Of a DNA stretch of 64,000 bases, positions 22,401-34,129 are shown piece after piece. Below the pieces are notes generated by a model. The model searched no databases, was not told where the DNA came from, and saw only the letters and a program-made list of their open reading frames with translations. The stretch's first letter is position 1. Every line of letters starts with the position of its first letter. The translations under genes and the position numbers were made by a program. Where the stretch lies: positions 31,673,321-31,737,320 of the forward strand of contig NC_133115.1 in NCBI RefSeq assembly GCF_022965805.1. The letters run 5' to 3'. This stretch comes from Primulina eburnea (taxonomy: Eukaryota; Streptophyta; Magnoliopsida; Lamiales; Gesneriaceae).

Positions 22401-23379
22401 AGAAACTTCAGGGACAATTGATAACAGAGCAAGAAGCAATTTTTGGGTCAAAACATAGTCCATCAAAAACGTGAACAAGAATTCTAGACCATCAACTGGA
22501 GGTGTGGCTGGTAAGAGGTTTTCCTTGGGAGGGGCAATGTTGCAAAATATGCTTGTGGAGAAAGTTGGTGCTCATTCATTTTCAAAGAATAACCATGTTA
22601 AGCAGCAGGGTTCTCGAGGCCATCACCACAGTGGACTTATGGTTCATTCTTCTGGTAAAAACATCATAAAACTTTTCAGTCTGAAATGTTTTACATCAGA
22701 TCCGTTTGTAGTTGGAAGGATACTGAGCAGCAACAGTTACCCCTATCATTCTATATGGCTACCTATGTAGTATATCAACTGAAATATGGCTTGGATTGCT
22801 GTACAATTCAAAATATTTGAGCTGCATCTTACGCATCAGCTATATCTTGTGTAGCTTCAAATGCTCCAAGTGACTTTTGCTTATTATTAAGCTCTTATAT
22901 CACAGCTCCAATTTTGTCTAATTTAAGTTTGAAACTGTATATAAATCATCTGCCATGAATTGTTGTCACAGGCAAGAAAAACATATCTAATGGTCCTGTA
23001 GAACCGCAATCTAGCAATGCATCCAACACACAGCACCTACAAATGTCGCCTCTGAGGAAGCCCCTCTTTCCCCTATCTTCATATTCATCGAATAGCGCTT
23101 CTTTAAATCTGAAAATTTTGGAGTACCAGGACACACATAGTGTTTGCGAAACTCCGGCGGAAACCCCAAGAAAGATCCTCTCTTCTAGGAATGAAAACCA
23201 AACTCCCAAGACAATGCCAATTCCAATGCCAACAACTCCTCCAACGGTGTCTACGGCAATGCAAACCACTGTGACACCTTTTAGCCTACCGGCCAGTGGT
23301 ACTCAAAAAGTCGACATATGAGGATCAAAGAGCTGGATTTATTGTCCCTGAATCACATTCTAGCAGTAGTCATCAGTAA
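19469..23379 (+). CDS. MAP65-3: 65-kDa microtubule-associated protein 3-like, frame broken three times
   Basis: MAP65/ASE1 proteins are dimeric antiparallel-microtubule bundlers; the MAP65-3 type acts in the phragmoplast at cytokinesis. Twelve exons with GT-AG borders: 19469-19525, 19644-19850, 20020-20254, 20568-20777, 20847-21002, 21089-21248, 21526-21677, 21768-21855, 22051-22124, 22220-22294, 22394-22654 and 22972-23379. Landmarks in order are [56 protein letters not shown] and RAGFIVPE, i.e. the family's N-terminal dimerisation part, conserved microtubule-binding core and variable tail. Length would be about 693 residues, near the usual 700. Three single-base shifts occur in A runs: one extra A at 20170-20173 (stop at 20185), one missing at 22465-22469 (stop at 22472), one extra at 23305-23309 (stop at 23319). 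Everything else, including splice sites, is intact. It is either a very young pseudogene or a gene with consensus errors. Confidence 0.85.
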
Positions 23380-23669
23380 GGTTTTATGTGCATAGTTAGT
23401 CATTTTCCTATTTGATTCACCTTTTTGTGTTATTCCGGTGATGTCATTTGGTTTATGGCTCTACTGTTTCATGTGTATCACACAAATCTTGAGGACTTCT
23501 CTAATTTTATTTTTGGATCTGATACACTATTTTGATCATTAGGTTATGACTGCCTAGTTTAATCAATATAATTCTGACATTTGGTGGTATATCAAGAATA
23601 TCTATTCAATTTGCGAGAGAAAACTATAATTTATGTTTCGATTTTGGTTATCTATGTTGTCAACTTTGA

Positions 23670-23850
23670 ATATGTCTCTTGTGAGACGGTCTCGCGAATC
23701 TTTATCTGTGAGACGGGTCATTCTTACCGATATTCACAATAAAAAGTAATACTCTTAGAATAAAAAGTAATATTTTTTCATGCATGGCCTAAATAAGATA
23801 TCCGTCTCACAATATACGACCGGTGAGACCGTCTCACTCAAATTTTTGTC
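23670..23850 (-). mobile_element. GAGACGG foldback MITE, copy 1
   Basis: Defines the family (about 175 bp). The ends are TTGTGAGACGGTCTC and its complement, and GAGACGGTCTC is itself near-palindromic. A second GTGAGACGGGT/ACCCGTCTCAC pair lies about 35 bp inside each end, and two AAAAGTAATA tracts lie in the centre. No coding capacity. This is a non-autonomous DNA element whose full-length copies occur in both orientations through the window. Confidence 0.85.
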
Positions 23851-24271
23851 GTCAAATTTAGTCTTAGTTATGTATCTTCAATTTTTGATGATTTTCGTAA
23901 TTTTTCATTGAAAATGTCGTGATATTGCACATATCATTATCATGTCGTATCGTAACTACGCAGACTAATGCATATTTGTCACATCAGAAAAAAAATCATA
24001 ATTGAGATTACAAATTTAATATGGCAGTTGTCCTCATTTCATGGATTGTAGTTCTTTGTTTGTATTGTGTTTTAAGGTTTTTGTTGTCAGAAAAATTTCA
24101 TGATGACGCCAAATTCATGATTAAATCAGTTTATATAATAATAAACGTTCCTTATAATTTGTTTAGAATGTTTCAACAATTTGTGTGATTTTTGTTTTCG
24201 TTTAATTTCTCTAGTTTAACTAGTTAAAAATCGACGGACATATGTTATATACATAATAAACACAAACATTG

Positions 24272-24440
24272 TCATGAGACTATCTTACAAATTAATTTTA
24301 TGAAACATATCTCCGATCTGATTCGATTCATGAAAAAAAATTATTTTTTATATCAAAATATTACTTTTCTTTATAAACATAGATCGAATCAATCCAACTC
24401 ACAGATAAATATCTATGAGATCGTAAAAGACTTACTCGTA
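24272..24440 (+). mobile_element. GAGACGG foldback MITE, diverged copy 2
   Basis: Same layout with many substitutions: CATGAGACTATCTTAC at the left, ATTCATGAAAAAAAATTA and ATTACTTTTCTTTAT centrally, and GAGATCGTAAAAGAC at the right. It is an old copy. Confidence 0.6.
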
Positions 24441-24591
24441 TAAAAATTCGTGATCGAAAGTATATCTATATGAATTTTGATAATTTGAAAAATTAGCTAA
24501 GTTGTGTAAAAGAAAAACTTATTGTTTAAATTATATAATTTCAAATGGCCGAAATTCAATAATATTGCAAATGGTCCATAAATTTAAAAGA

Positions 24592-24770
24592 GTATGTTTC
24601 TTGTGAGACGGCACTGAATCTTTATGTGTGAGACGGGTGAACCTTACAGATATTCACAATAAAAAAATAATACTCTTGGCATAAAAATTAATATTTTTTC
24701 ATGGATGACCCAAATAAGATATATGTCTCACAAAATACGATCCGTAAAATGATCTCACACAAGTTTTTGT
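24592..24770 (-). mobile_element. GAGACGG foldback MITE, copy 3
   Basis: Full-length; the outer palindrome on the left is degraded (GAGACGGCACTG). Confidence 0.8.
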
Positions 24771-25200
24771 CAATTTAAAATTCCCCCTTGACTAGTCGCA
24801 TGCTGGCGTTCCTCCGGTGATGTAATGGATGAAACGATTGCACTTAAATAAAATAGTAAAAAAAACTCTAAAAAAATTAAATAAATTAATAGAATATATG
24901 AAGAGAATTAGATAGGGATATATCGTTTTGACAATTGTAACAATATTATTTATTTTACAGTGAAGTAGATGGCTTTGTATCGCAAGTAACGGCCCGTTTG
25001 GAGATTTGGACAAAGATAGTAAAGTTTTGATTCGTTTGTTTAATGTTTTAGTCAATGAAATTGAAGATCCAAACAAGATTCACATATATTATATATTTTA
25101 ATTCTTGGTTGAACAGGTAAACTAATTAGGGAAAGCTGATAATTGTTGTGATGAAAATTGACCGTTCATCTCTTTATATGTTCACGTACTTTTTTTTAGG

Positions 25201-25380
25201 TAAAAACTTGTGTGAGACGGTCTCATGGATCGTATTTGTGAGACAGATCTCTGACTTGGATCTTCCATGAAAAAATATTACTTTTTATGTTAATAGTATT
25301 ACTTTTTATTGTGAAAATGGGTAGGGTTGACCCGTCTCACAGATTAAGATCCGTGAGACGGTCTCAAATGAGACCCACTC
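25201..25380 (+). mobile_element. GAGACGG foldback MITE, copy 4
   Basis: Full-length plus-orientation copy starting AAAAACTTGTGTGAGACGG and ending GAGACGGTCTCAAATGAGAC. Confidence 0.85.
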
Positions 25381-25505
25381 CTTTTTTTATTAAAAAAAAT
25401 TAAGGTTATTATTATTTTTTATATATATTTTATGTATATATAAATCAAGTAGAGACAATTTCATTTAATATTTTATTTTTAAGTCAAATATGTGTGTTAT
25501 ATATT

Positions 25506-25640
25506 CGGTGGCGGAGCCACATACATGGCCACCTAAGAGCCCGAGTTTTTTAAAAAAATATGTGTCAGGTTAGGATTAATTTTATATGTCCGAGTGAAAT
25601 AGTTTTAAAATAAAAATATTAATATAGAATTTAAAATCTT
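25506..25640 (+). repeat. GGCGGAGCC-type transposon end
   Basis: GGTGGCGGAGCCACATACAT with a GGTGGC...GCCACC inverted pair is similar in wording to 56905-56950 and, on the minus strand, to 63290-63345. It is probably one family of non-autonomous elements; class undetermined. Confidence 0.35.
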
Positions 25641-25799
25641 GATCCAGATAGAGCAAATATCCTGACTTCGCTCTTGTATATATTGACATCTTTGACTGAA
25701 AAAGATAAGTATAAATTTTGTGAAATATCGAGAATCAAGATTTTGATTAAACAAGAACGTCACATGTATGATATCATAATGGTTAGAAACAACAATAAG

Positions 25800-25974
25800 T
25801 TTTTTGTGAGACGGTCTCACGTATCTTTATCTGTGAGACGAGTCAACCTTACCGATATTCACAATAAAAAATAATACTTTTAGCCTAAAAAGTAATAATT
25901 TTTCATAGATAATCCAAATAAGAGATCTGTCTCATAAAATATGACCCGTGAGACCGTGTCATAGAAGTTTTTGT
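25800..25974 (-). mobile_element. GAGACGG foldback MITE, copy 5
   Basis: Full-length with intact left palindrome (GTGAGACGGTCTCAC). Confidence 0.85.
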
Positions 25975-26496
25975 CTAGAAACAACTTGTTGATCACATGG
26001 TGAACCAATTATAGGTTTTATATTTAATAAAGATGGAAAATTGTTTGTAGGCGATTTTGATATTTTATGTTGTCAATTTTAGTTTTAATATGTTATTTTT
26101 TCTTCAATTTTAGTTTGTTTTTTCAGATATAGCGTTAGCAAAATGTTGAAATGATGTCGATGTGATACTAATATATACAATCTCATATAAACATTATGGC
26201 GTAAAAAATTACTACAATTCAAAAATGTATAGATATAGATAGGATTAGATTACCAAAATTGCACTTTTGCCATCACAGAAATCAACTTCCAAATTACACG
26301 AGTTGTAAAATTATCAAACTGCAATTAGTCGACAAAAGTCACCTTTCGTGGACCCCAACCATTAGGCGCAACATATATATTATAGGTCCACATTTTTTTT
26401 TTTAAAATAAATAAATATTTCTCATTTAACGTTTTTTTCAACTACAAAAGAAACTCAAAGGAGTCTCATCATTCTCAACACTTGGAGGAAGCCTAG
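25975..26496. other. Upstream region of the 26497 gene
   Basis: Non-coding. A possible TATA-like run (ACATATATATTATAG) lies at about 26370-26384, roughly 115 bases before the start codon, which would suit a promoter. Nothing else is recognisable. Confidence 0.35.
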
Positions 26497-27231
26497 ATGA
26501 ATATATTCAAAGGAGCAAAAGTGGCATTTCTCATAATCTTTTACCTAAAAACCATCAACTTTTTCCTCAAATTTCTATGCCTAGATCAATCTCAAAATTT
26601 CACGATACCAAATCCTACTACCGTTGTGATCTTCCTCGCAATCATCTTCTTCATGTTTCATACCAACAATCCCACCATTAAAGAACATTCCAATTCGTCC
26701 TCGCCATTCGATGAGCTTTCAAGTTTCATAATCTCTGAAATCTCATCGATCCCATTTCTTGATCCTATAATCTCAGCATCATGTGATCTTCCGGTTAATG
26801 AAAACATATTGATGGAGGGAAGTAACATAGTCGACGAAAGGGGCGATGCATTTAGCCCTCCGTTACTACTCTTGGAGTACAAGAATATGCATACAGAAGA
26901 TGAAGCCGAGAGAATTCAGCAAGAAAAATATTATACGGTGGAAAACAAGCTTATGATTTCCTTCGCGTCTCTACACGACGAAATCGGCTATGATAATCCT
27001 CGGCGTGATTGTCGAAAATCTATAACTATCTATGATCATGGTGCAGAAATGGATGAATATTCGAATTATGATACATGTCAATGTGGATATGAAGGGGATA
27101 GTGAAGATAATGGATATTCTAAACATGAGGATTTAAATAAGATATTTGAAGAATTTATTGCTGCAAACAAAAGGGTCTGGAGGGAGGATTTGATCAAAGA
27201 AAAATCTCTTTACTTGGACAAGATAATGTAA
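26497..27231 (+). CDS. Uncharacterised plant membrane protein, DUF4408/DUF761-like
   Basis: A single uninterrupted frame of 244 residues, the longest in the window. The N-terminal third is hydrophobic, with two probable membrane segments: residues about 8-28 (VAFLIIFYLKTINFFLKFL) and about 42-56 (TVVIFLAIIFFMF). The middle is acidic and serine-rich. The C-terminus DLNKIFEEFIAANKRVWRED has the look of the short DUF761 motif, whose relatives end near a basic/aromatic helix. A membrane N-terminus with such a C-terminus is the layout of plant DUF4408/DUF761 proteins of unknown function. The start at 26497 is the first ATG and begins just before the first hydrophobic segment. No intron is needed. 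The family assignment is from motif memory and is only moderately sure; that it is a real gene is likelier. Confidence 0.65.
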   Translation: MNIFKGAKVAFLIIFYLKTINFFLKFLCLDQSQNFTIPNPTTVVIFLAIIFFMFHTNNPTIKEHSNSSSPFDELSSFIISEISSIPFLDPIISASCDLPVNENILMEGSNIVDERGDAFSPPLLLLEYKNMHTEDEAERIQQEKYYTVENKLMISFASLHDEIGYDNPRRDCRKSITIYDHGAEMDEYSNYDTCQCGYEGDSEDNGYSKHEDLNKIFEEFIAANKRVWREDLIKEKSLYLDKIM

Positions 27232-27713
27232 TTACTTCAGATTGTATATATTTTTATCCTTTGATTTGTACTTTTTGTTCATTTTCTGTATGACTGTATA
27301 GTTCTTCCTTTTTCTCAACTTGAAAATATATAGGGTTTGAATTTTATGTTAAAAAGTTATTGATAAAATCGGTTAAGATGTACATGTTGTTTCAATTTTT
27401 TAGTCTCGTAACATATTTGAATAATATCTCACCAATAATTATTAAAAACTAATTTTTATTATATTGATATTCTGATTTTTTTATTATACTGATGTTTTCT
27501 TAATTTAAATAAAGTATATTATATTATATTTCGTGGAAAACAATTGTGTGAATTTAATTAAATGAATAAATAATTTGTTTTCTTTATATAATAAGAAGAA
27601 ATATAGTTCACTTGATGATACGTACAATTAATTAATCTTTTTTTTTCAAACAAAACAAAATTATATATTTGCTTTATATTTGGAATTAGATTCTATCTAC
27701 CAATCAATTTAAG
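27232..27713. other. AT-rich intergenic DNA
   Basis: Presumably includes the 3' untranslated region of the preceding gene. No other feature seen. Confidence 0.5.
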
Positions 27714-27894
27714 GCAAAAACTTGTGCGAAACGGTCTCATAGGTCGTATTTGTGAGACAGATCTCTTATTTGGGTCGTCCATGAAAAAATATTACTTTTT
27801 ATGCTAAGAGTATTACTTTTTATTGTGAATATCGGTAGGATTGGCCCGTCTCACATATTAAGATTCGTGCGACGGTCTCACATAAGACCCACTC
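27714..27894 (+). mobile_element. GAGACGG foldback MITE, copy 6
   Basis: Full-length; starts AAAAACTTGTGCGAAACGG and ends GCGACGGTCTCACATAAGAC. Confidence 0.85.
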
Positions 27895-28429
27895 TCAATT
27901 TAATAAGCCAATCTAAAATTTTCATGTATTAATCATTCTAGATTTCAAATAATCTCAGTAAATAAATATTATTGACTTGGGAGGCACACATCACAAATAC
28001 TATTGATGTATTTAGTATTATTTGGGGTGAAAACTGATTTTATGTAACTTATCAATTAAATATCTTAAATTTTTTAGTCGTCAAGTTTTAGATCACGTTT
28101 CAAACTTAAGATATTGATGTCAGATGTGTTATAAAGTGCAAGAGATGAAAAATTTGGGTTTTCCCCATTGGTAATTGATGCATAAATCCATCTTAATTTT
28201 GTTTAGTTAGAGTGAACGTCATCAGCTGGACTAAATCCCGCTGTTTTTTGTTTGTTTGTGTTAAATAAGACATGGTTATAAATGGACAACTGTTCATTCA
28301 TGGACTAAGTCGACAAATGACGACAATATAAGGGTGGGTGACGTTCACTGAATTGCGTCACCAAAAATTGATTAATTAATTAATTTACATAAACAAAAAT
28401 AAATATATAAGAATATAATAAATCGCATG

Positions 28430-28475
<46 letters not shown>

Positions 28476-28495
28476 CATTGTAATTTGTTTTCATG
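27895..28495. other. Intergenic DNA with (AT)n
   Basis: Contains an (AT)n array at about 28434-28471 directly before the next foldback MITE. No gene seen. Confidence 0.6.
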
Positions 28496-28673
28496 GCAAA
28501 AACTTGTGTGAGACGATCTCACAGGTCGTATTTTGTGAGACAGATCTCTTATTTGGGTTATCCATGAAAAATATTACTTTTTATGCTCAGAGTATTATTT
28601 TTTATTGTGAATATCGGTAGGGTTAACCCGTCTCACAGATAAAGATTCGTGAGACCGTCCGTCGAGACCTACT
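28496..28673 (+). mobile_element. GAGACGG foldback MITE, copy 7
   Basis: Full-length; the right palindrome is altered (GAGACCGTCCGTCGAGAC). Confidence 0.85.
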
Positions 28674-29779
28674 TTTTGTTCATTTATGTTTGCTTTCGGT
28701 TTACGTTAGTTAAATATTTGTTTGTCCTATATTTTTCAGTTTATAATAATTTTAATCATTTTTATCAAGAGTAATGATTTATTGTCTTATATGTCAGTGT
28801 TGTGTCAATGAAAATGACTAAAATTGTAAAAAAAGCAAACATAAATAATAGATGAGATTGATATTTGGCAACAAAGATGATCAAAATTGCAGATATAGTT
28901 CATAGAAATTTTCATCTTCTTTTCTTATTAGATCTGTTAAGATCATGGAATTGGATATAATTCTACTAAAAACTAGCTTATGTGGAAGATTGTCTAAATT
29001 CATATATAAAATTCTTAAAAATTTAATTCAGTCAATGTAAAACATCTTACAAGATCTTCCAAAAATCGAGTGAAAGACCCAAACAAACTAACTTGGAATA
29101 TCTTAATTGAAAAGAAAGACCTTGACAATCCAGAGGTAAACCATAAAAGTTAGCAGAGAAGTTCAAATATTTTTTAAATGCAGACTTTAGTCTAAATATA
29201 TTTTTATACATGAAATATTTTTTTATTGAAAAGGATGGATCGAACCACCCGATCTGATCTCTAAATGGCAATATTCTAGTCCCATCTGTTTAAGAGATGA
29301 ATATGAAAATTTTCACAAAGATTACAAATGGATCGAACCACCCGATGTAAAATCTCACTAGCCCGTGTATATAAAATGTGCAACTTAGTTATTTGTAAAG
29401 AAAAAGTTCATATTCAATTTCGTTAACCAGTTGCAAACCCGACCTTAATCCAGATGTAGATTCAAGAAAGAACAGTGAATGCATCACGATGTCGTGAAGT
29501 AGACAACATCCAAACTTTTGAAATTACAAGGGAGGAACAAGGATTCATGTAGACTAAATTTACAGCAAATCATTAATGTAGCATAAATAGATTGACACTT
29601 TTGCGACACTACCGTTTAAATAAGATAGTGGAGAGATCAAACACTGGAAGCAACTAACTGCTGCTTATTCAACAAACGAAAACATAGCAAAGCCGAACGT
29701 CCCAATCCATAGTCTGATGGGTCCGAAGGCAAGCTAATAAGTTGGCTTCTTGGCGTAATCCAAGAAATGAAAGGTGAAG
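28674..29779. other. 3' flank of the DMR6-type gene
   Basis: Non-coding. The string GGATCGAACCACCCGAT occurs twice (about 29234 and 29331), a short local duplication. The part next to 29780 should hold the 3' untranslated region of the minus-strand dioxygenase gene. Confidence 0.4.
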
Positions 29780-32114
29780 CTAGTTCTTGAAAAGCTCCAA
29801 ACAGTGTTCCTGATCCAAGTTCCTGCTCCAGAATTTCTTGTAATACTCGGTGTATGTGAAATCTCGATAAATAGTTGGCTCCCCTGAGCTTGTAAGAGAT
29901 TTTGGTGCACTAATGGTTGAACTATCACATGGACAGAGGAAGGAGGCTACGGAGAGTCTTGGTACAGCTGCATTTACCACGGCGCGATGCCAAACACTTT
30001 TGTACTTTCCGTTACTCAGCGCCTTCAAGAATTGATTGATGATAAGAACCATTCAATTTATAAACTTCAATATCGGTCTTATATTTAGTCCGCTATGATA
30101 CATAGGCGACTGAATTCACTTACAGCCATCACATAACTACAAGGTCTGCATTTTCACTCATTCTTACCACTACTCTAAGGTAAGGTACCCTTAGTATTAC
30201 GGCTTTTGCATTTCTACTGAGAATCCAAGAATCCGATGGAGTCTTGGTTTGTAAAATTTGCCATTTGAACATGTGGCAAGTGACTAGCTCCTATTCAATT
30301 TTTAGTGATGTGGAAAAATCGTATCAATTTTGTCTTCATTTATTATAATTCATGAGGAGAAAAAACATCAGCAGCGATCTAACCAACATGACTGTAATAT
30401 CTTGCATTTCATAAGTTTTTTTTTTATAAATATATATAAGATCGAGCACTGGTCGTTATTATATTAGAAACTATAGCTCGCGGCATGTGTAATTCAAATG
30501 TTTTAGATTATAAGATAGTGGCCTAAGCATCATGTTGGGATTTTTTCACATATGACATAAGTCACAACTGTTACTCTCCTGCAATTGCACAATTCAGTTG
30601 TTCAAAAGAGTATTCTCATATTCATAATCTACCAAAACTATAACTCCGAATCAAGGTTTACCTGAAGTTGATCACCAATGTTGATGACAAAAGCATGGGG
30701 GTGGGGTTTTATTGCCAACCATTTCCCATTTTTAAGGACTTGAAGCCCAGCAACATGCAAATCTTGAAGGAGAATGGTGAGAGCATTTGGATCTGTATGG
30801 GCCGGTAATCCATATGTCAGCTCCGGTTCTGGGCAGGCCGGATAATAATTAATGGCCATATGTTGACCTTGTTCTCCTAATATGTTCTTCAAATTGTCTT
30901 TATCTAAACCTAGGCTCTCTGATATAGCTTCCTGCAACCTCAATCCAAGTTGTCGAACCTCATTGCAATAACTGCTTACGACATCCCTACCAGAATAAAA
31001 AGTTTGTTAATTTATTGTTTTTCTACCATCAAACAACATAATGAATTGCTGCTCAGTTGTAGACGGCCAAGTTACAAGTATGTAAAAGATTGGTTTACCT
31101 TCCTTGCATTGTTATCACACATGGTCACCAAAATAAATAACCTAAAAATCTTTTAAAATCTATACAAGAAAGTAAGCTACTTTCTTTCTATCGTAAGGAG
31201 TAACTTGATATTCATTTCTTCTTCAGTTCCTCAAAAAATAAACATTTTTCGAACTATAGTTCGACACATATATTTCATAGTTTCTCCCCTGCAATTCTTT
31301 ACAGACTGTTCCATGCGTGAGAAAGTTATGTAGGTGATAAAATATAGACCAAAAGTGAAGTGAGGGATAATATTTTTCTCACTTGAAAGAAGAGGGAAGC
31401 GAAGGCCACTCAGGGACGTATTTATCCAAGGGATAACAGTGAAGCCTGAGATAGTCCCTCCAGTTGTGAACTGTCTCCTTTTTCACATTAAAACTTGTAG
31501 ACAGTCTCATTGTTTTGGAAGGATCATCAGAGTATAATTTCATCTTCTCTTCCACTGGTAAACTAAAAAATTCATGAGCCACCTCTAGGACTCTATTCAC
31601 AGCTTCCATGGATACTCCATGATTGATCACCTAATACCACACATTCACAAGAGGATAATACGTAAAAATTTCGCCATTTTGCCATAGTATTTGAAATCAC
31701 GCACTTGGTAACAGATATAATCTGGTCCAAAAAAACGATAACAAGGGGCAGATTCAGTAGGGCGAGGTTAGCTATCACTCCCCCTCATAAGAAAATTTGT
31801 AACTTTTCTAAAAGTTCAAGCTTCTCGCATAAATAGATCAAATCACCCCCCGTCCGCCCCATCCCTCACCCACTTTTTTTAATCTGCCCCTTGATAACAT
31901 GGAAATGTCGTTAAGGAACCTGGAAGAAGCCATATTCTTGACAAGCATGGCCTATTTTTTTGATGGTTAAGCTTTTATCTTCACATCCCAAGTCAATGAC
32001 CGGAACATTTTCGCATTCCATAACTTCAGACAATTTCGGCCTCTCATGTTCCGGACGGATATAGCTAGCTGGAAGGCTGGAGAACTGGATACCGCTGATG
32101 ACTTTTGTTTCCAT
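29780..32114 (-). CDS. DMR6: DMR6-type 2-oxoglutarate/Fe(II) dioxygenase
   Basis: Complete gene in four exons: 32114-31920, 31630-31383, 30986-30662 and 30022-29780 (1011 nt, 336 residues), all with GT-AG borders on the minus strand. The N-terminal DIOX_N part has VPVIDL and GFFQVINHGV. The catalytic fold shows HTD (H211, D213) and WHR (H268) as iron ligands and RLS (R278, S280) for 2-oxoglutarate. Signatures HNWRDYLRLHCYPL, AINYYPACPEPELTYGLPAH and the C-terminal FWSRNLDQEHCLE are those of DMR6/DLO proteins. Arabidopsis DMR6 hydroxylates salicylic acid and limits immunity; some DMR6-like enzymes also show flavone synthase activity. All active-site residues are present, so a working cytosolic enzyme is likely. 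It is about a dozen residues shorter than Arabidopsis DMR6, mainly between the RLS motif and the C-terminus. DMR6 and DLO paralogues cannot be separated here. Confidence 0.93.
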
Positions 32115-33545
32115 GGAACCAACTCCTTAGTAGTAAAGAAGTAAGTGGAAAGATTCACCAGAAAGGGTGGCCTTGCTTCGACACCAAAGATTCAAGGATC
32201 GCCAAGAAAGGGAATGCAGGACCGACCACTGGATCTTTCACAAATTCCTCTGGTTCCCCCCACAGTGATCGGTGCCTGAACAGTTCAGGAGTGCATAAAT
32301 TACTTTTTTTTAAAATCAGTAACAGGTTGAAAAAATAATTAGTTGGGAGTCTTGCGAAATTAATTCTATGGTATCAGATTCATGTAGCCAAATGCCCAGT
32401 GGATAAATTCTACAAACACGAGCCATCTTTTAGAATGATTTTAAATATTAATCCTTATCAATTCAGGCACCACAAATTGACACCAAACCATCTTTTAATT
32501 CCTTTAAATCTTCAGACATGCATCCAACGACAAAAGATGCAAATGCTCATCGAACCAGTGGCAGGCGGATTCCCCGAAATGTTCTAATTTGTCATAATTA
32601 TCAACAAACTAATTTTGGGCATGGAGTTGCGTGCAGATTGCAAAACCATAAACCAATATCTTACTTTCGATAATTTAATTTTCTTGATTACATATGAATA
32701 CCATTTCCCCAGCGGCCGAGGTTAGGTTATTTACTCATTCTCGTAATTTTTGGGTTGCAGTTTTTTTTTTTTAATAAAATAAACATTAAGAAAAATTATC
32801 ATGGCTTGTATTTGGCTCCGACTCCAAAGTCAACTCCATATCCCCTTTCCTGTTAAATAAGACTGAGTTTCAAGAATTGAATCTCAAGATTAATATAACG
32901 ATAAGACTTGAGAAACAGCTGAAAAAAGATCTCGATTTTTTCTTTGGAATGAATCTGAGGCCTAACATTACATAACGAGTTGTAAAAAAAAAAAAAATCG
33001 ACTTTAATAACTTGAAGAAATAAAAGAAAAACAAAAACGAATCCCTGAACCTTTTCCATGGAATTAAGAGAAATAACTGAAACCAGCAAATTACACCTCC
33101 ACTGGTAAATATTTCGATTTGAATCCTCAATTAAATCACCAAGAAACCAAATAAAATATCCAATTAAGCAGATAAAAGATTTAACTGGTTCCGAAAATAA
33201 GATAAAAGATTCAAGAAGGAATAAAGATCGGAAAAAGATAAAGGAATCTGACCCACAATTTATCCTGCTTCCAATAAGCAATTACTATTTCTGTCAACTT
33301 TGTTGCAAGAAGAAAACATAGAGACTAAATAAATAGGCAGCGAACAGGAAACCGAGTTTATAAATTTGATAAATAAATAAATCTGACAAGAAATATAATC
33401 TGGCATGAAACTCTTTCTTTCTCGTGAAAATAATTCGTCGACTTCACCGGTTTATCTTTCTTACGTCAAACGCGGGAAATCTGCTTTCGTCACCCACCTT
33501 GACGTCACGTCACGTTCTCCCTAGGAGAATATTCAACCCGGCCCG
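32115..33545. other. Upstream region of the DMR6-type gene
   Basis: Non-coding. Probably the promoter and leader of the minus-strand dioxygenase in the first few hundred bases. A-rich from 32760 to 33260. No element recognised. Confidence 0.4.
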
Positions 33546-33744
33546 TACCCGAATAGTGGGTCTACAAACGGGTACGAATTTGTCTCGGATTCGATCAAAT
33601 CCGCCCCATACTCGTCCTCCAAAATATAATGCTTGGTTAAACCCGTACAATTAACCCGTACAAACGGGTACGAGTGTGTCTCGCATTCGATCAAATCCAC
33701 CCCATGCTCATCCTTCAAAATATAATGCTTGGTTAAACCCGCCC
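33546..33744. repeat. Tandem duplication of about 100 bp
   Basis: A unit containing ACAAACGGGTACGA, TCGATCAAATCC, CCCATACTCGTCC (or variant) and AAAATATAATGCTTGGTTAA occurs twice head to tail. The second copy starts at about 33650. Its CCCGTAC/GGGTACG words are typical of a widespread plant transposon end family. Confidence 0.8.
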
Positions 33745-34129
33745 CAACTCAAATTTATTGTCATCCCTAGTTTTCCCTGGAAAAGCTTTAGACATTTTAG
33801 CCATCTCGGATGCATGTCAACTAAAATATAAAATAAATTGTATTTGTCCATAAAAGAAATTATAGGAGGAAACTTGCACATAAATAAAATGCTTGGTTGA
33901 TGATTTTTGTATGAATATTGTTTTCATCCACTTAACACATGATATGTGTGTTGAGTGATGAATCAATACCACATATTAACACATCATGATTGAATGAGTG
34001 AGTGATCATGATTTATCAATTGTACACACGTATCATGTGCTGAATGATCAGTAAATGTACTACCCATGTGGACAACATTAACCGGACATAAATAAAAGAA
34101 TAAAATAAGAAACTGCTCTAGAGAAGTTT
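33745..34129. other. Intergenic DNA
   Basis: Contains a palindromic stretch around 33935-33960 (CTTAACACATGATATGTGTGTT core). No gene. Confidence 0.4.

Noticed and set aside
23670..28673. CRISPR-like array from regularly recurring GAGACGG motifs
   Set aside because: Repeats are whole 175-bp transposon copies in both orientations at irregular distances in a plant genome.
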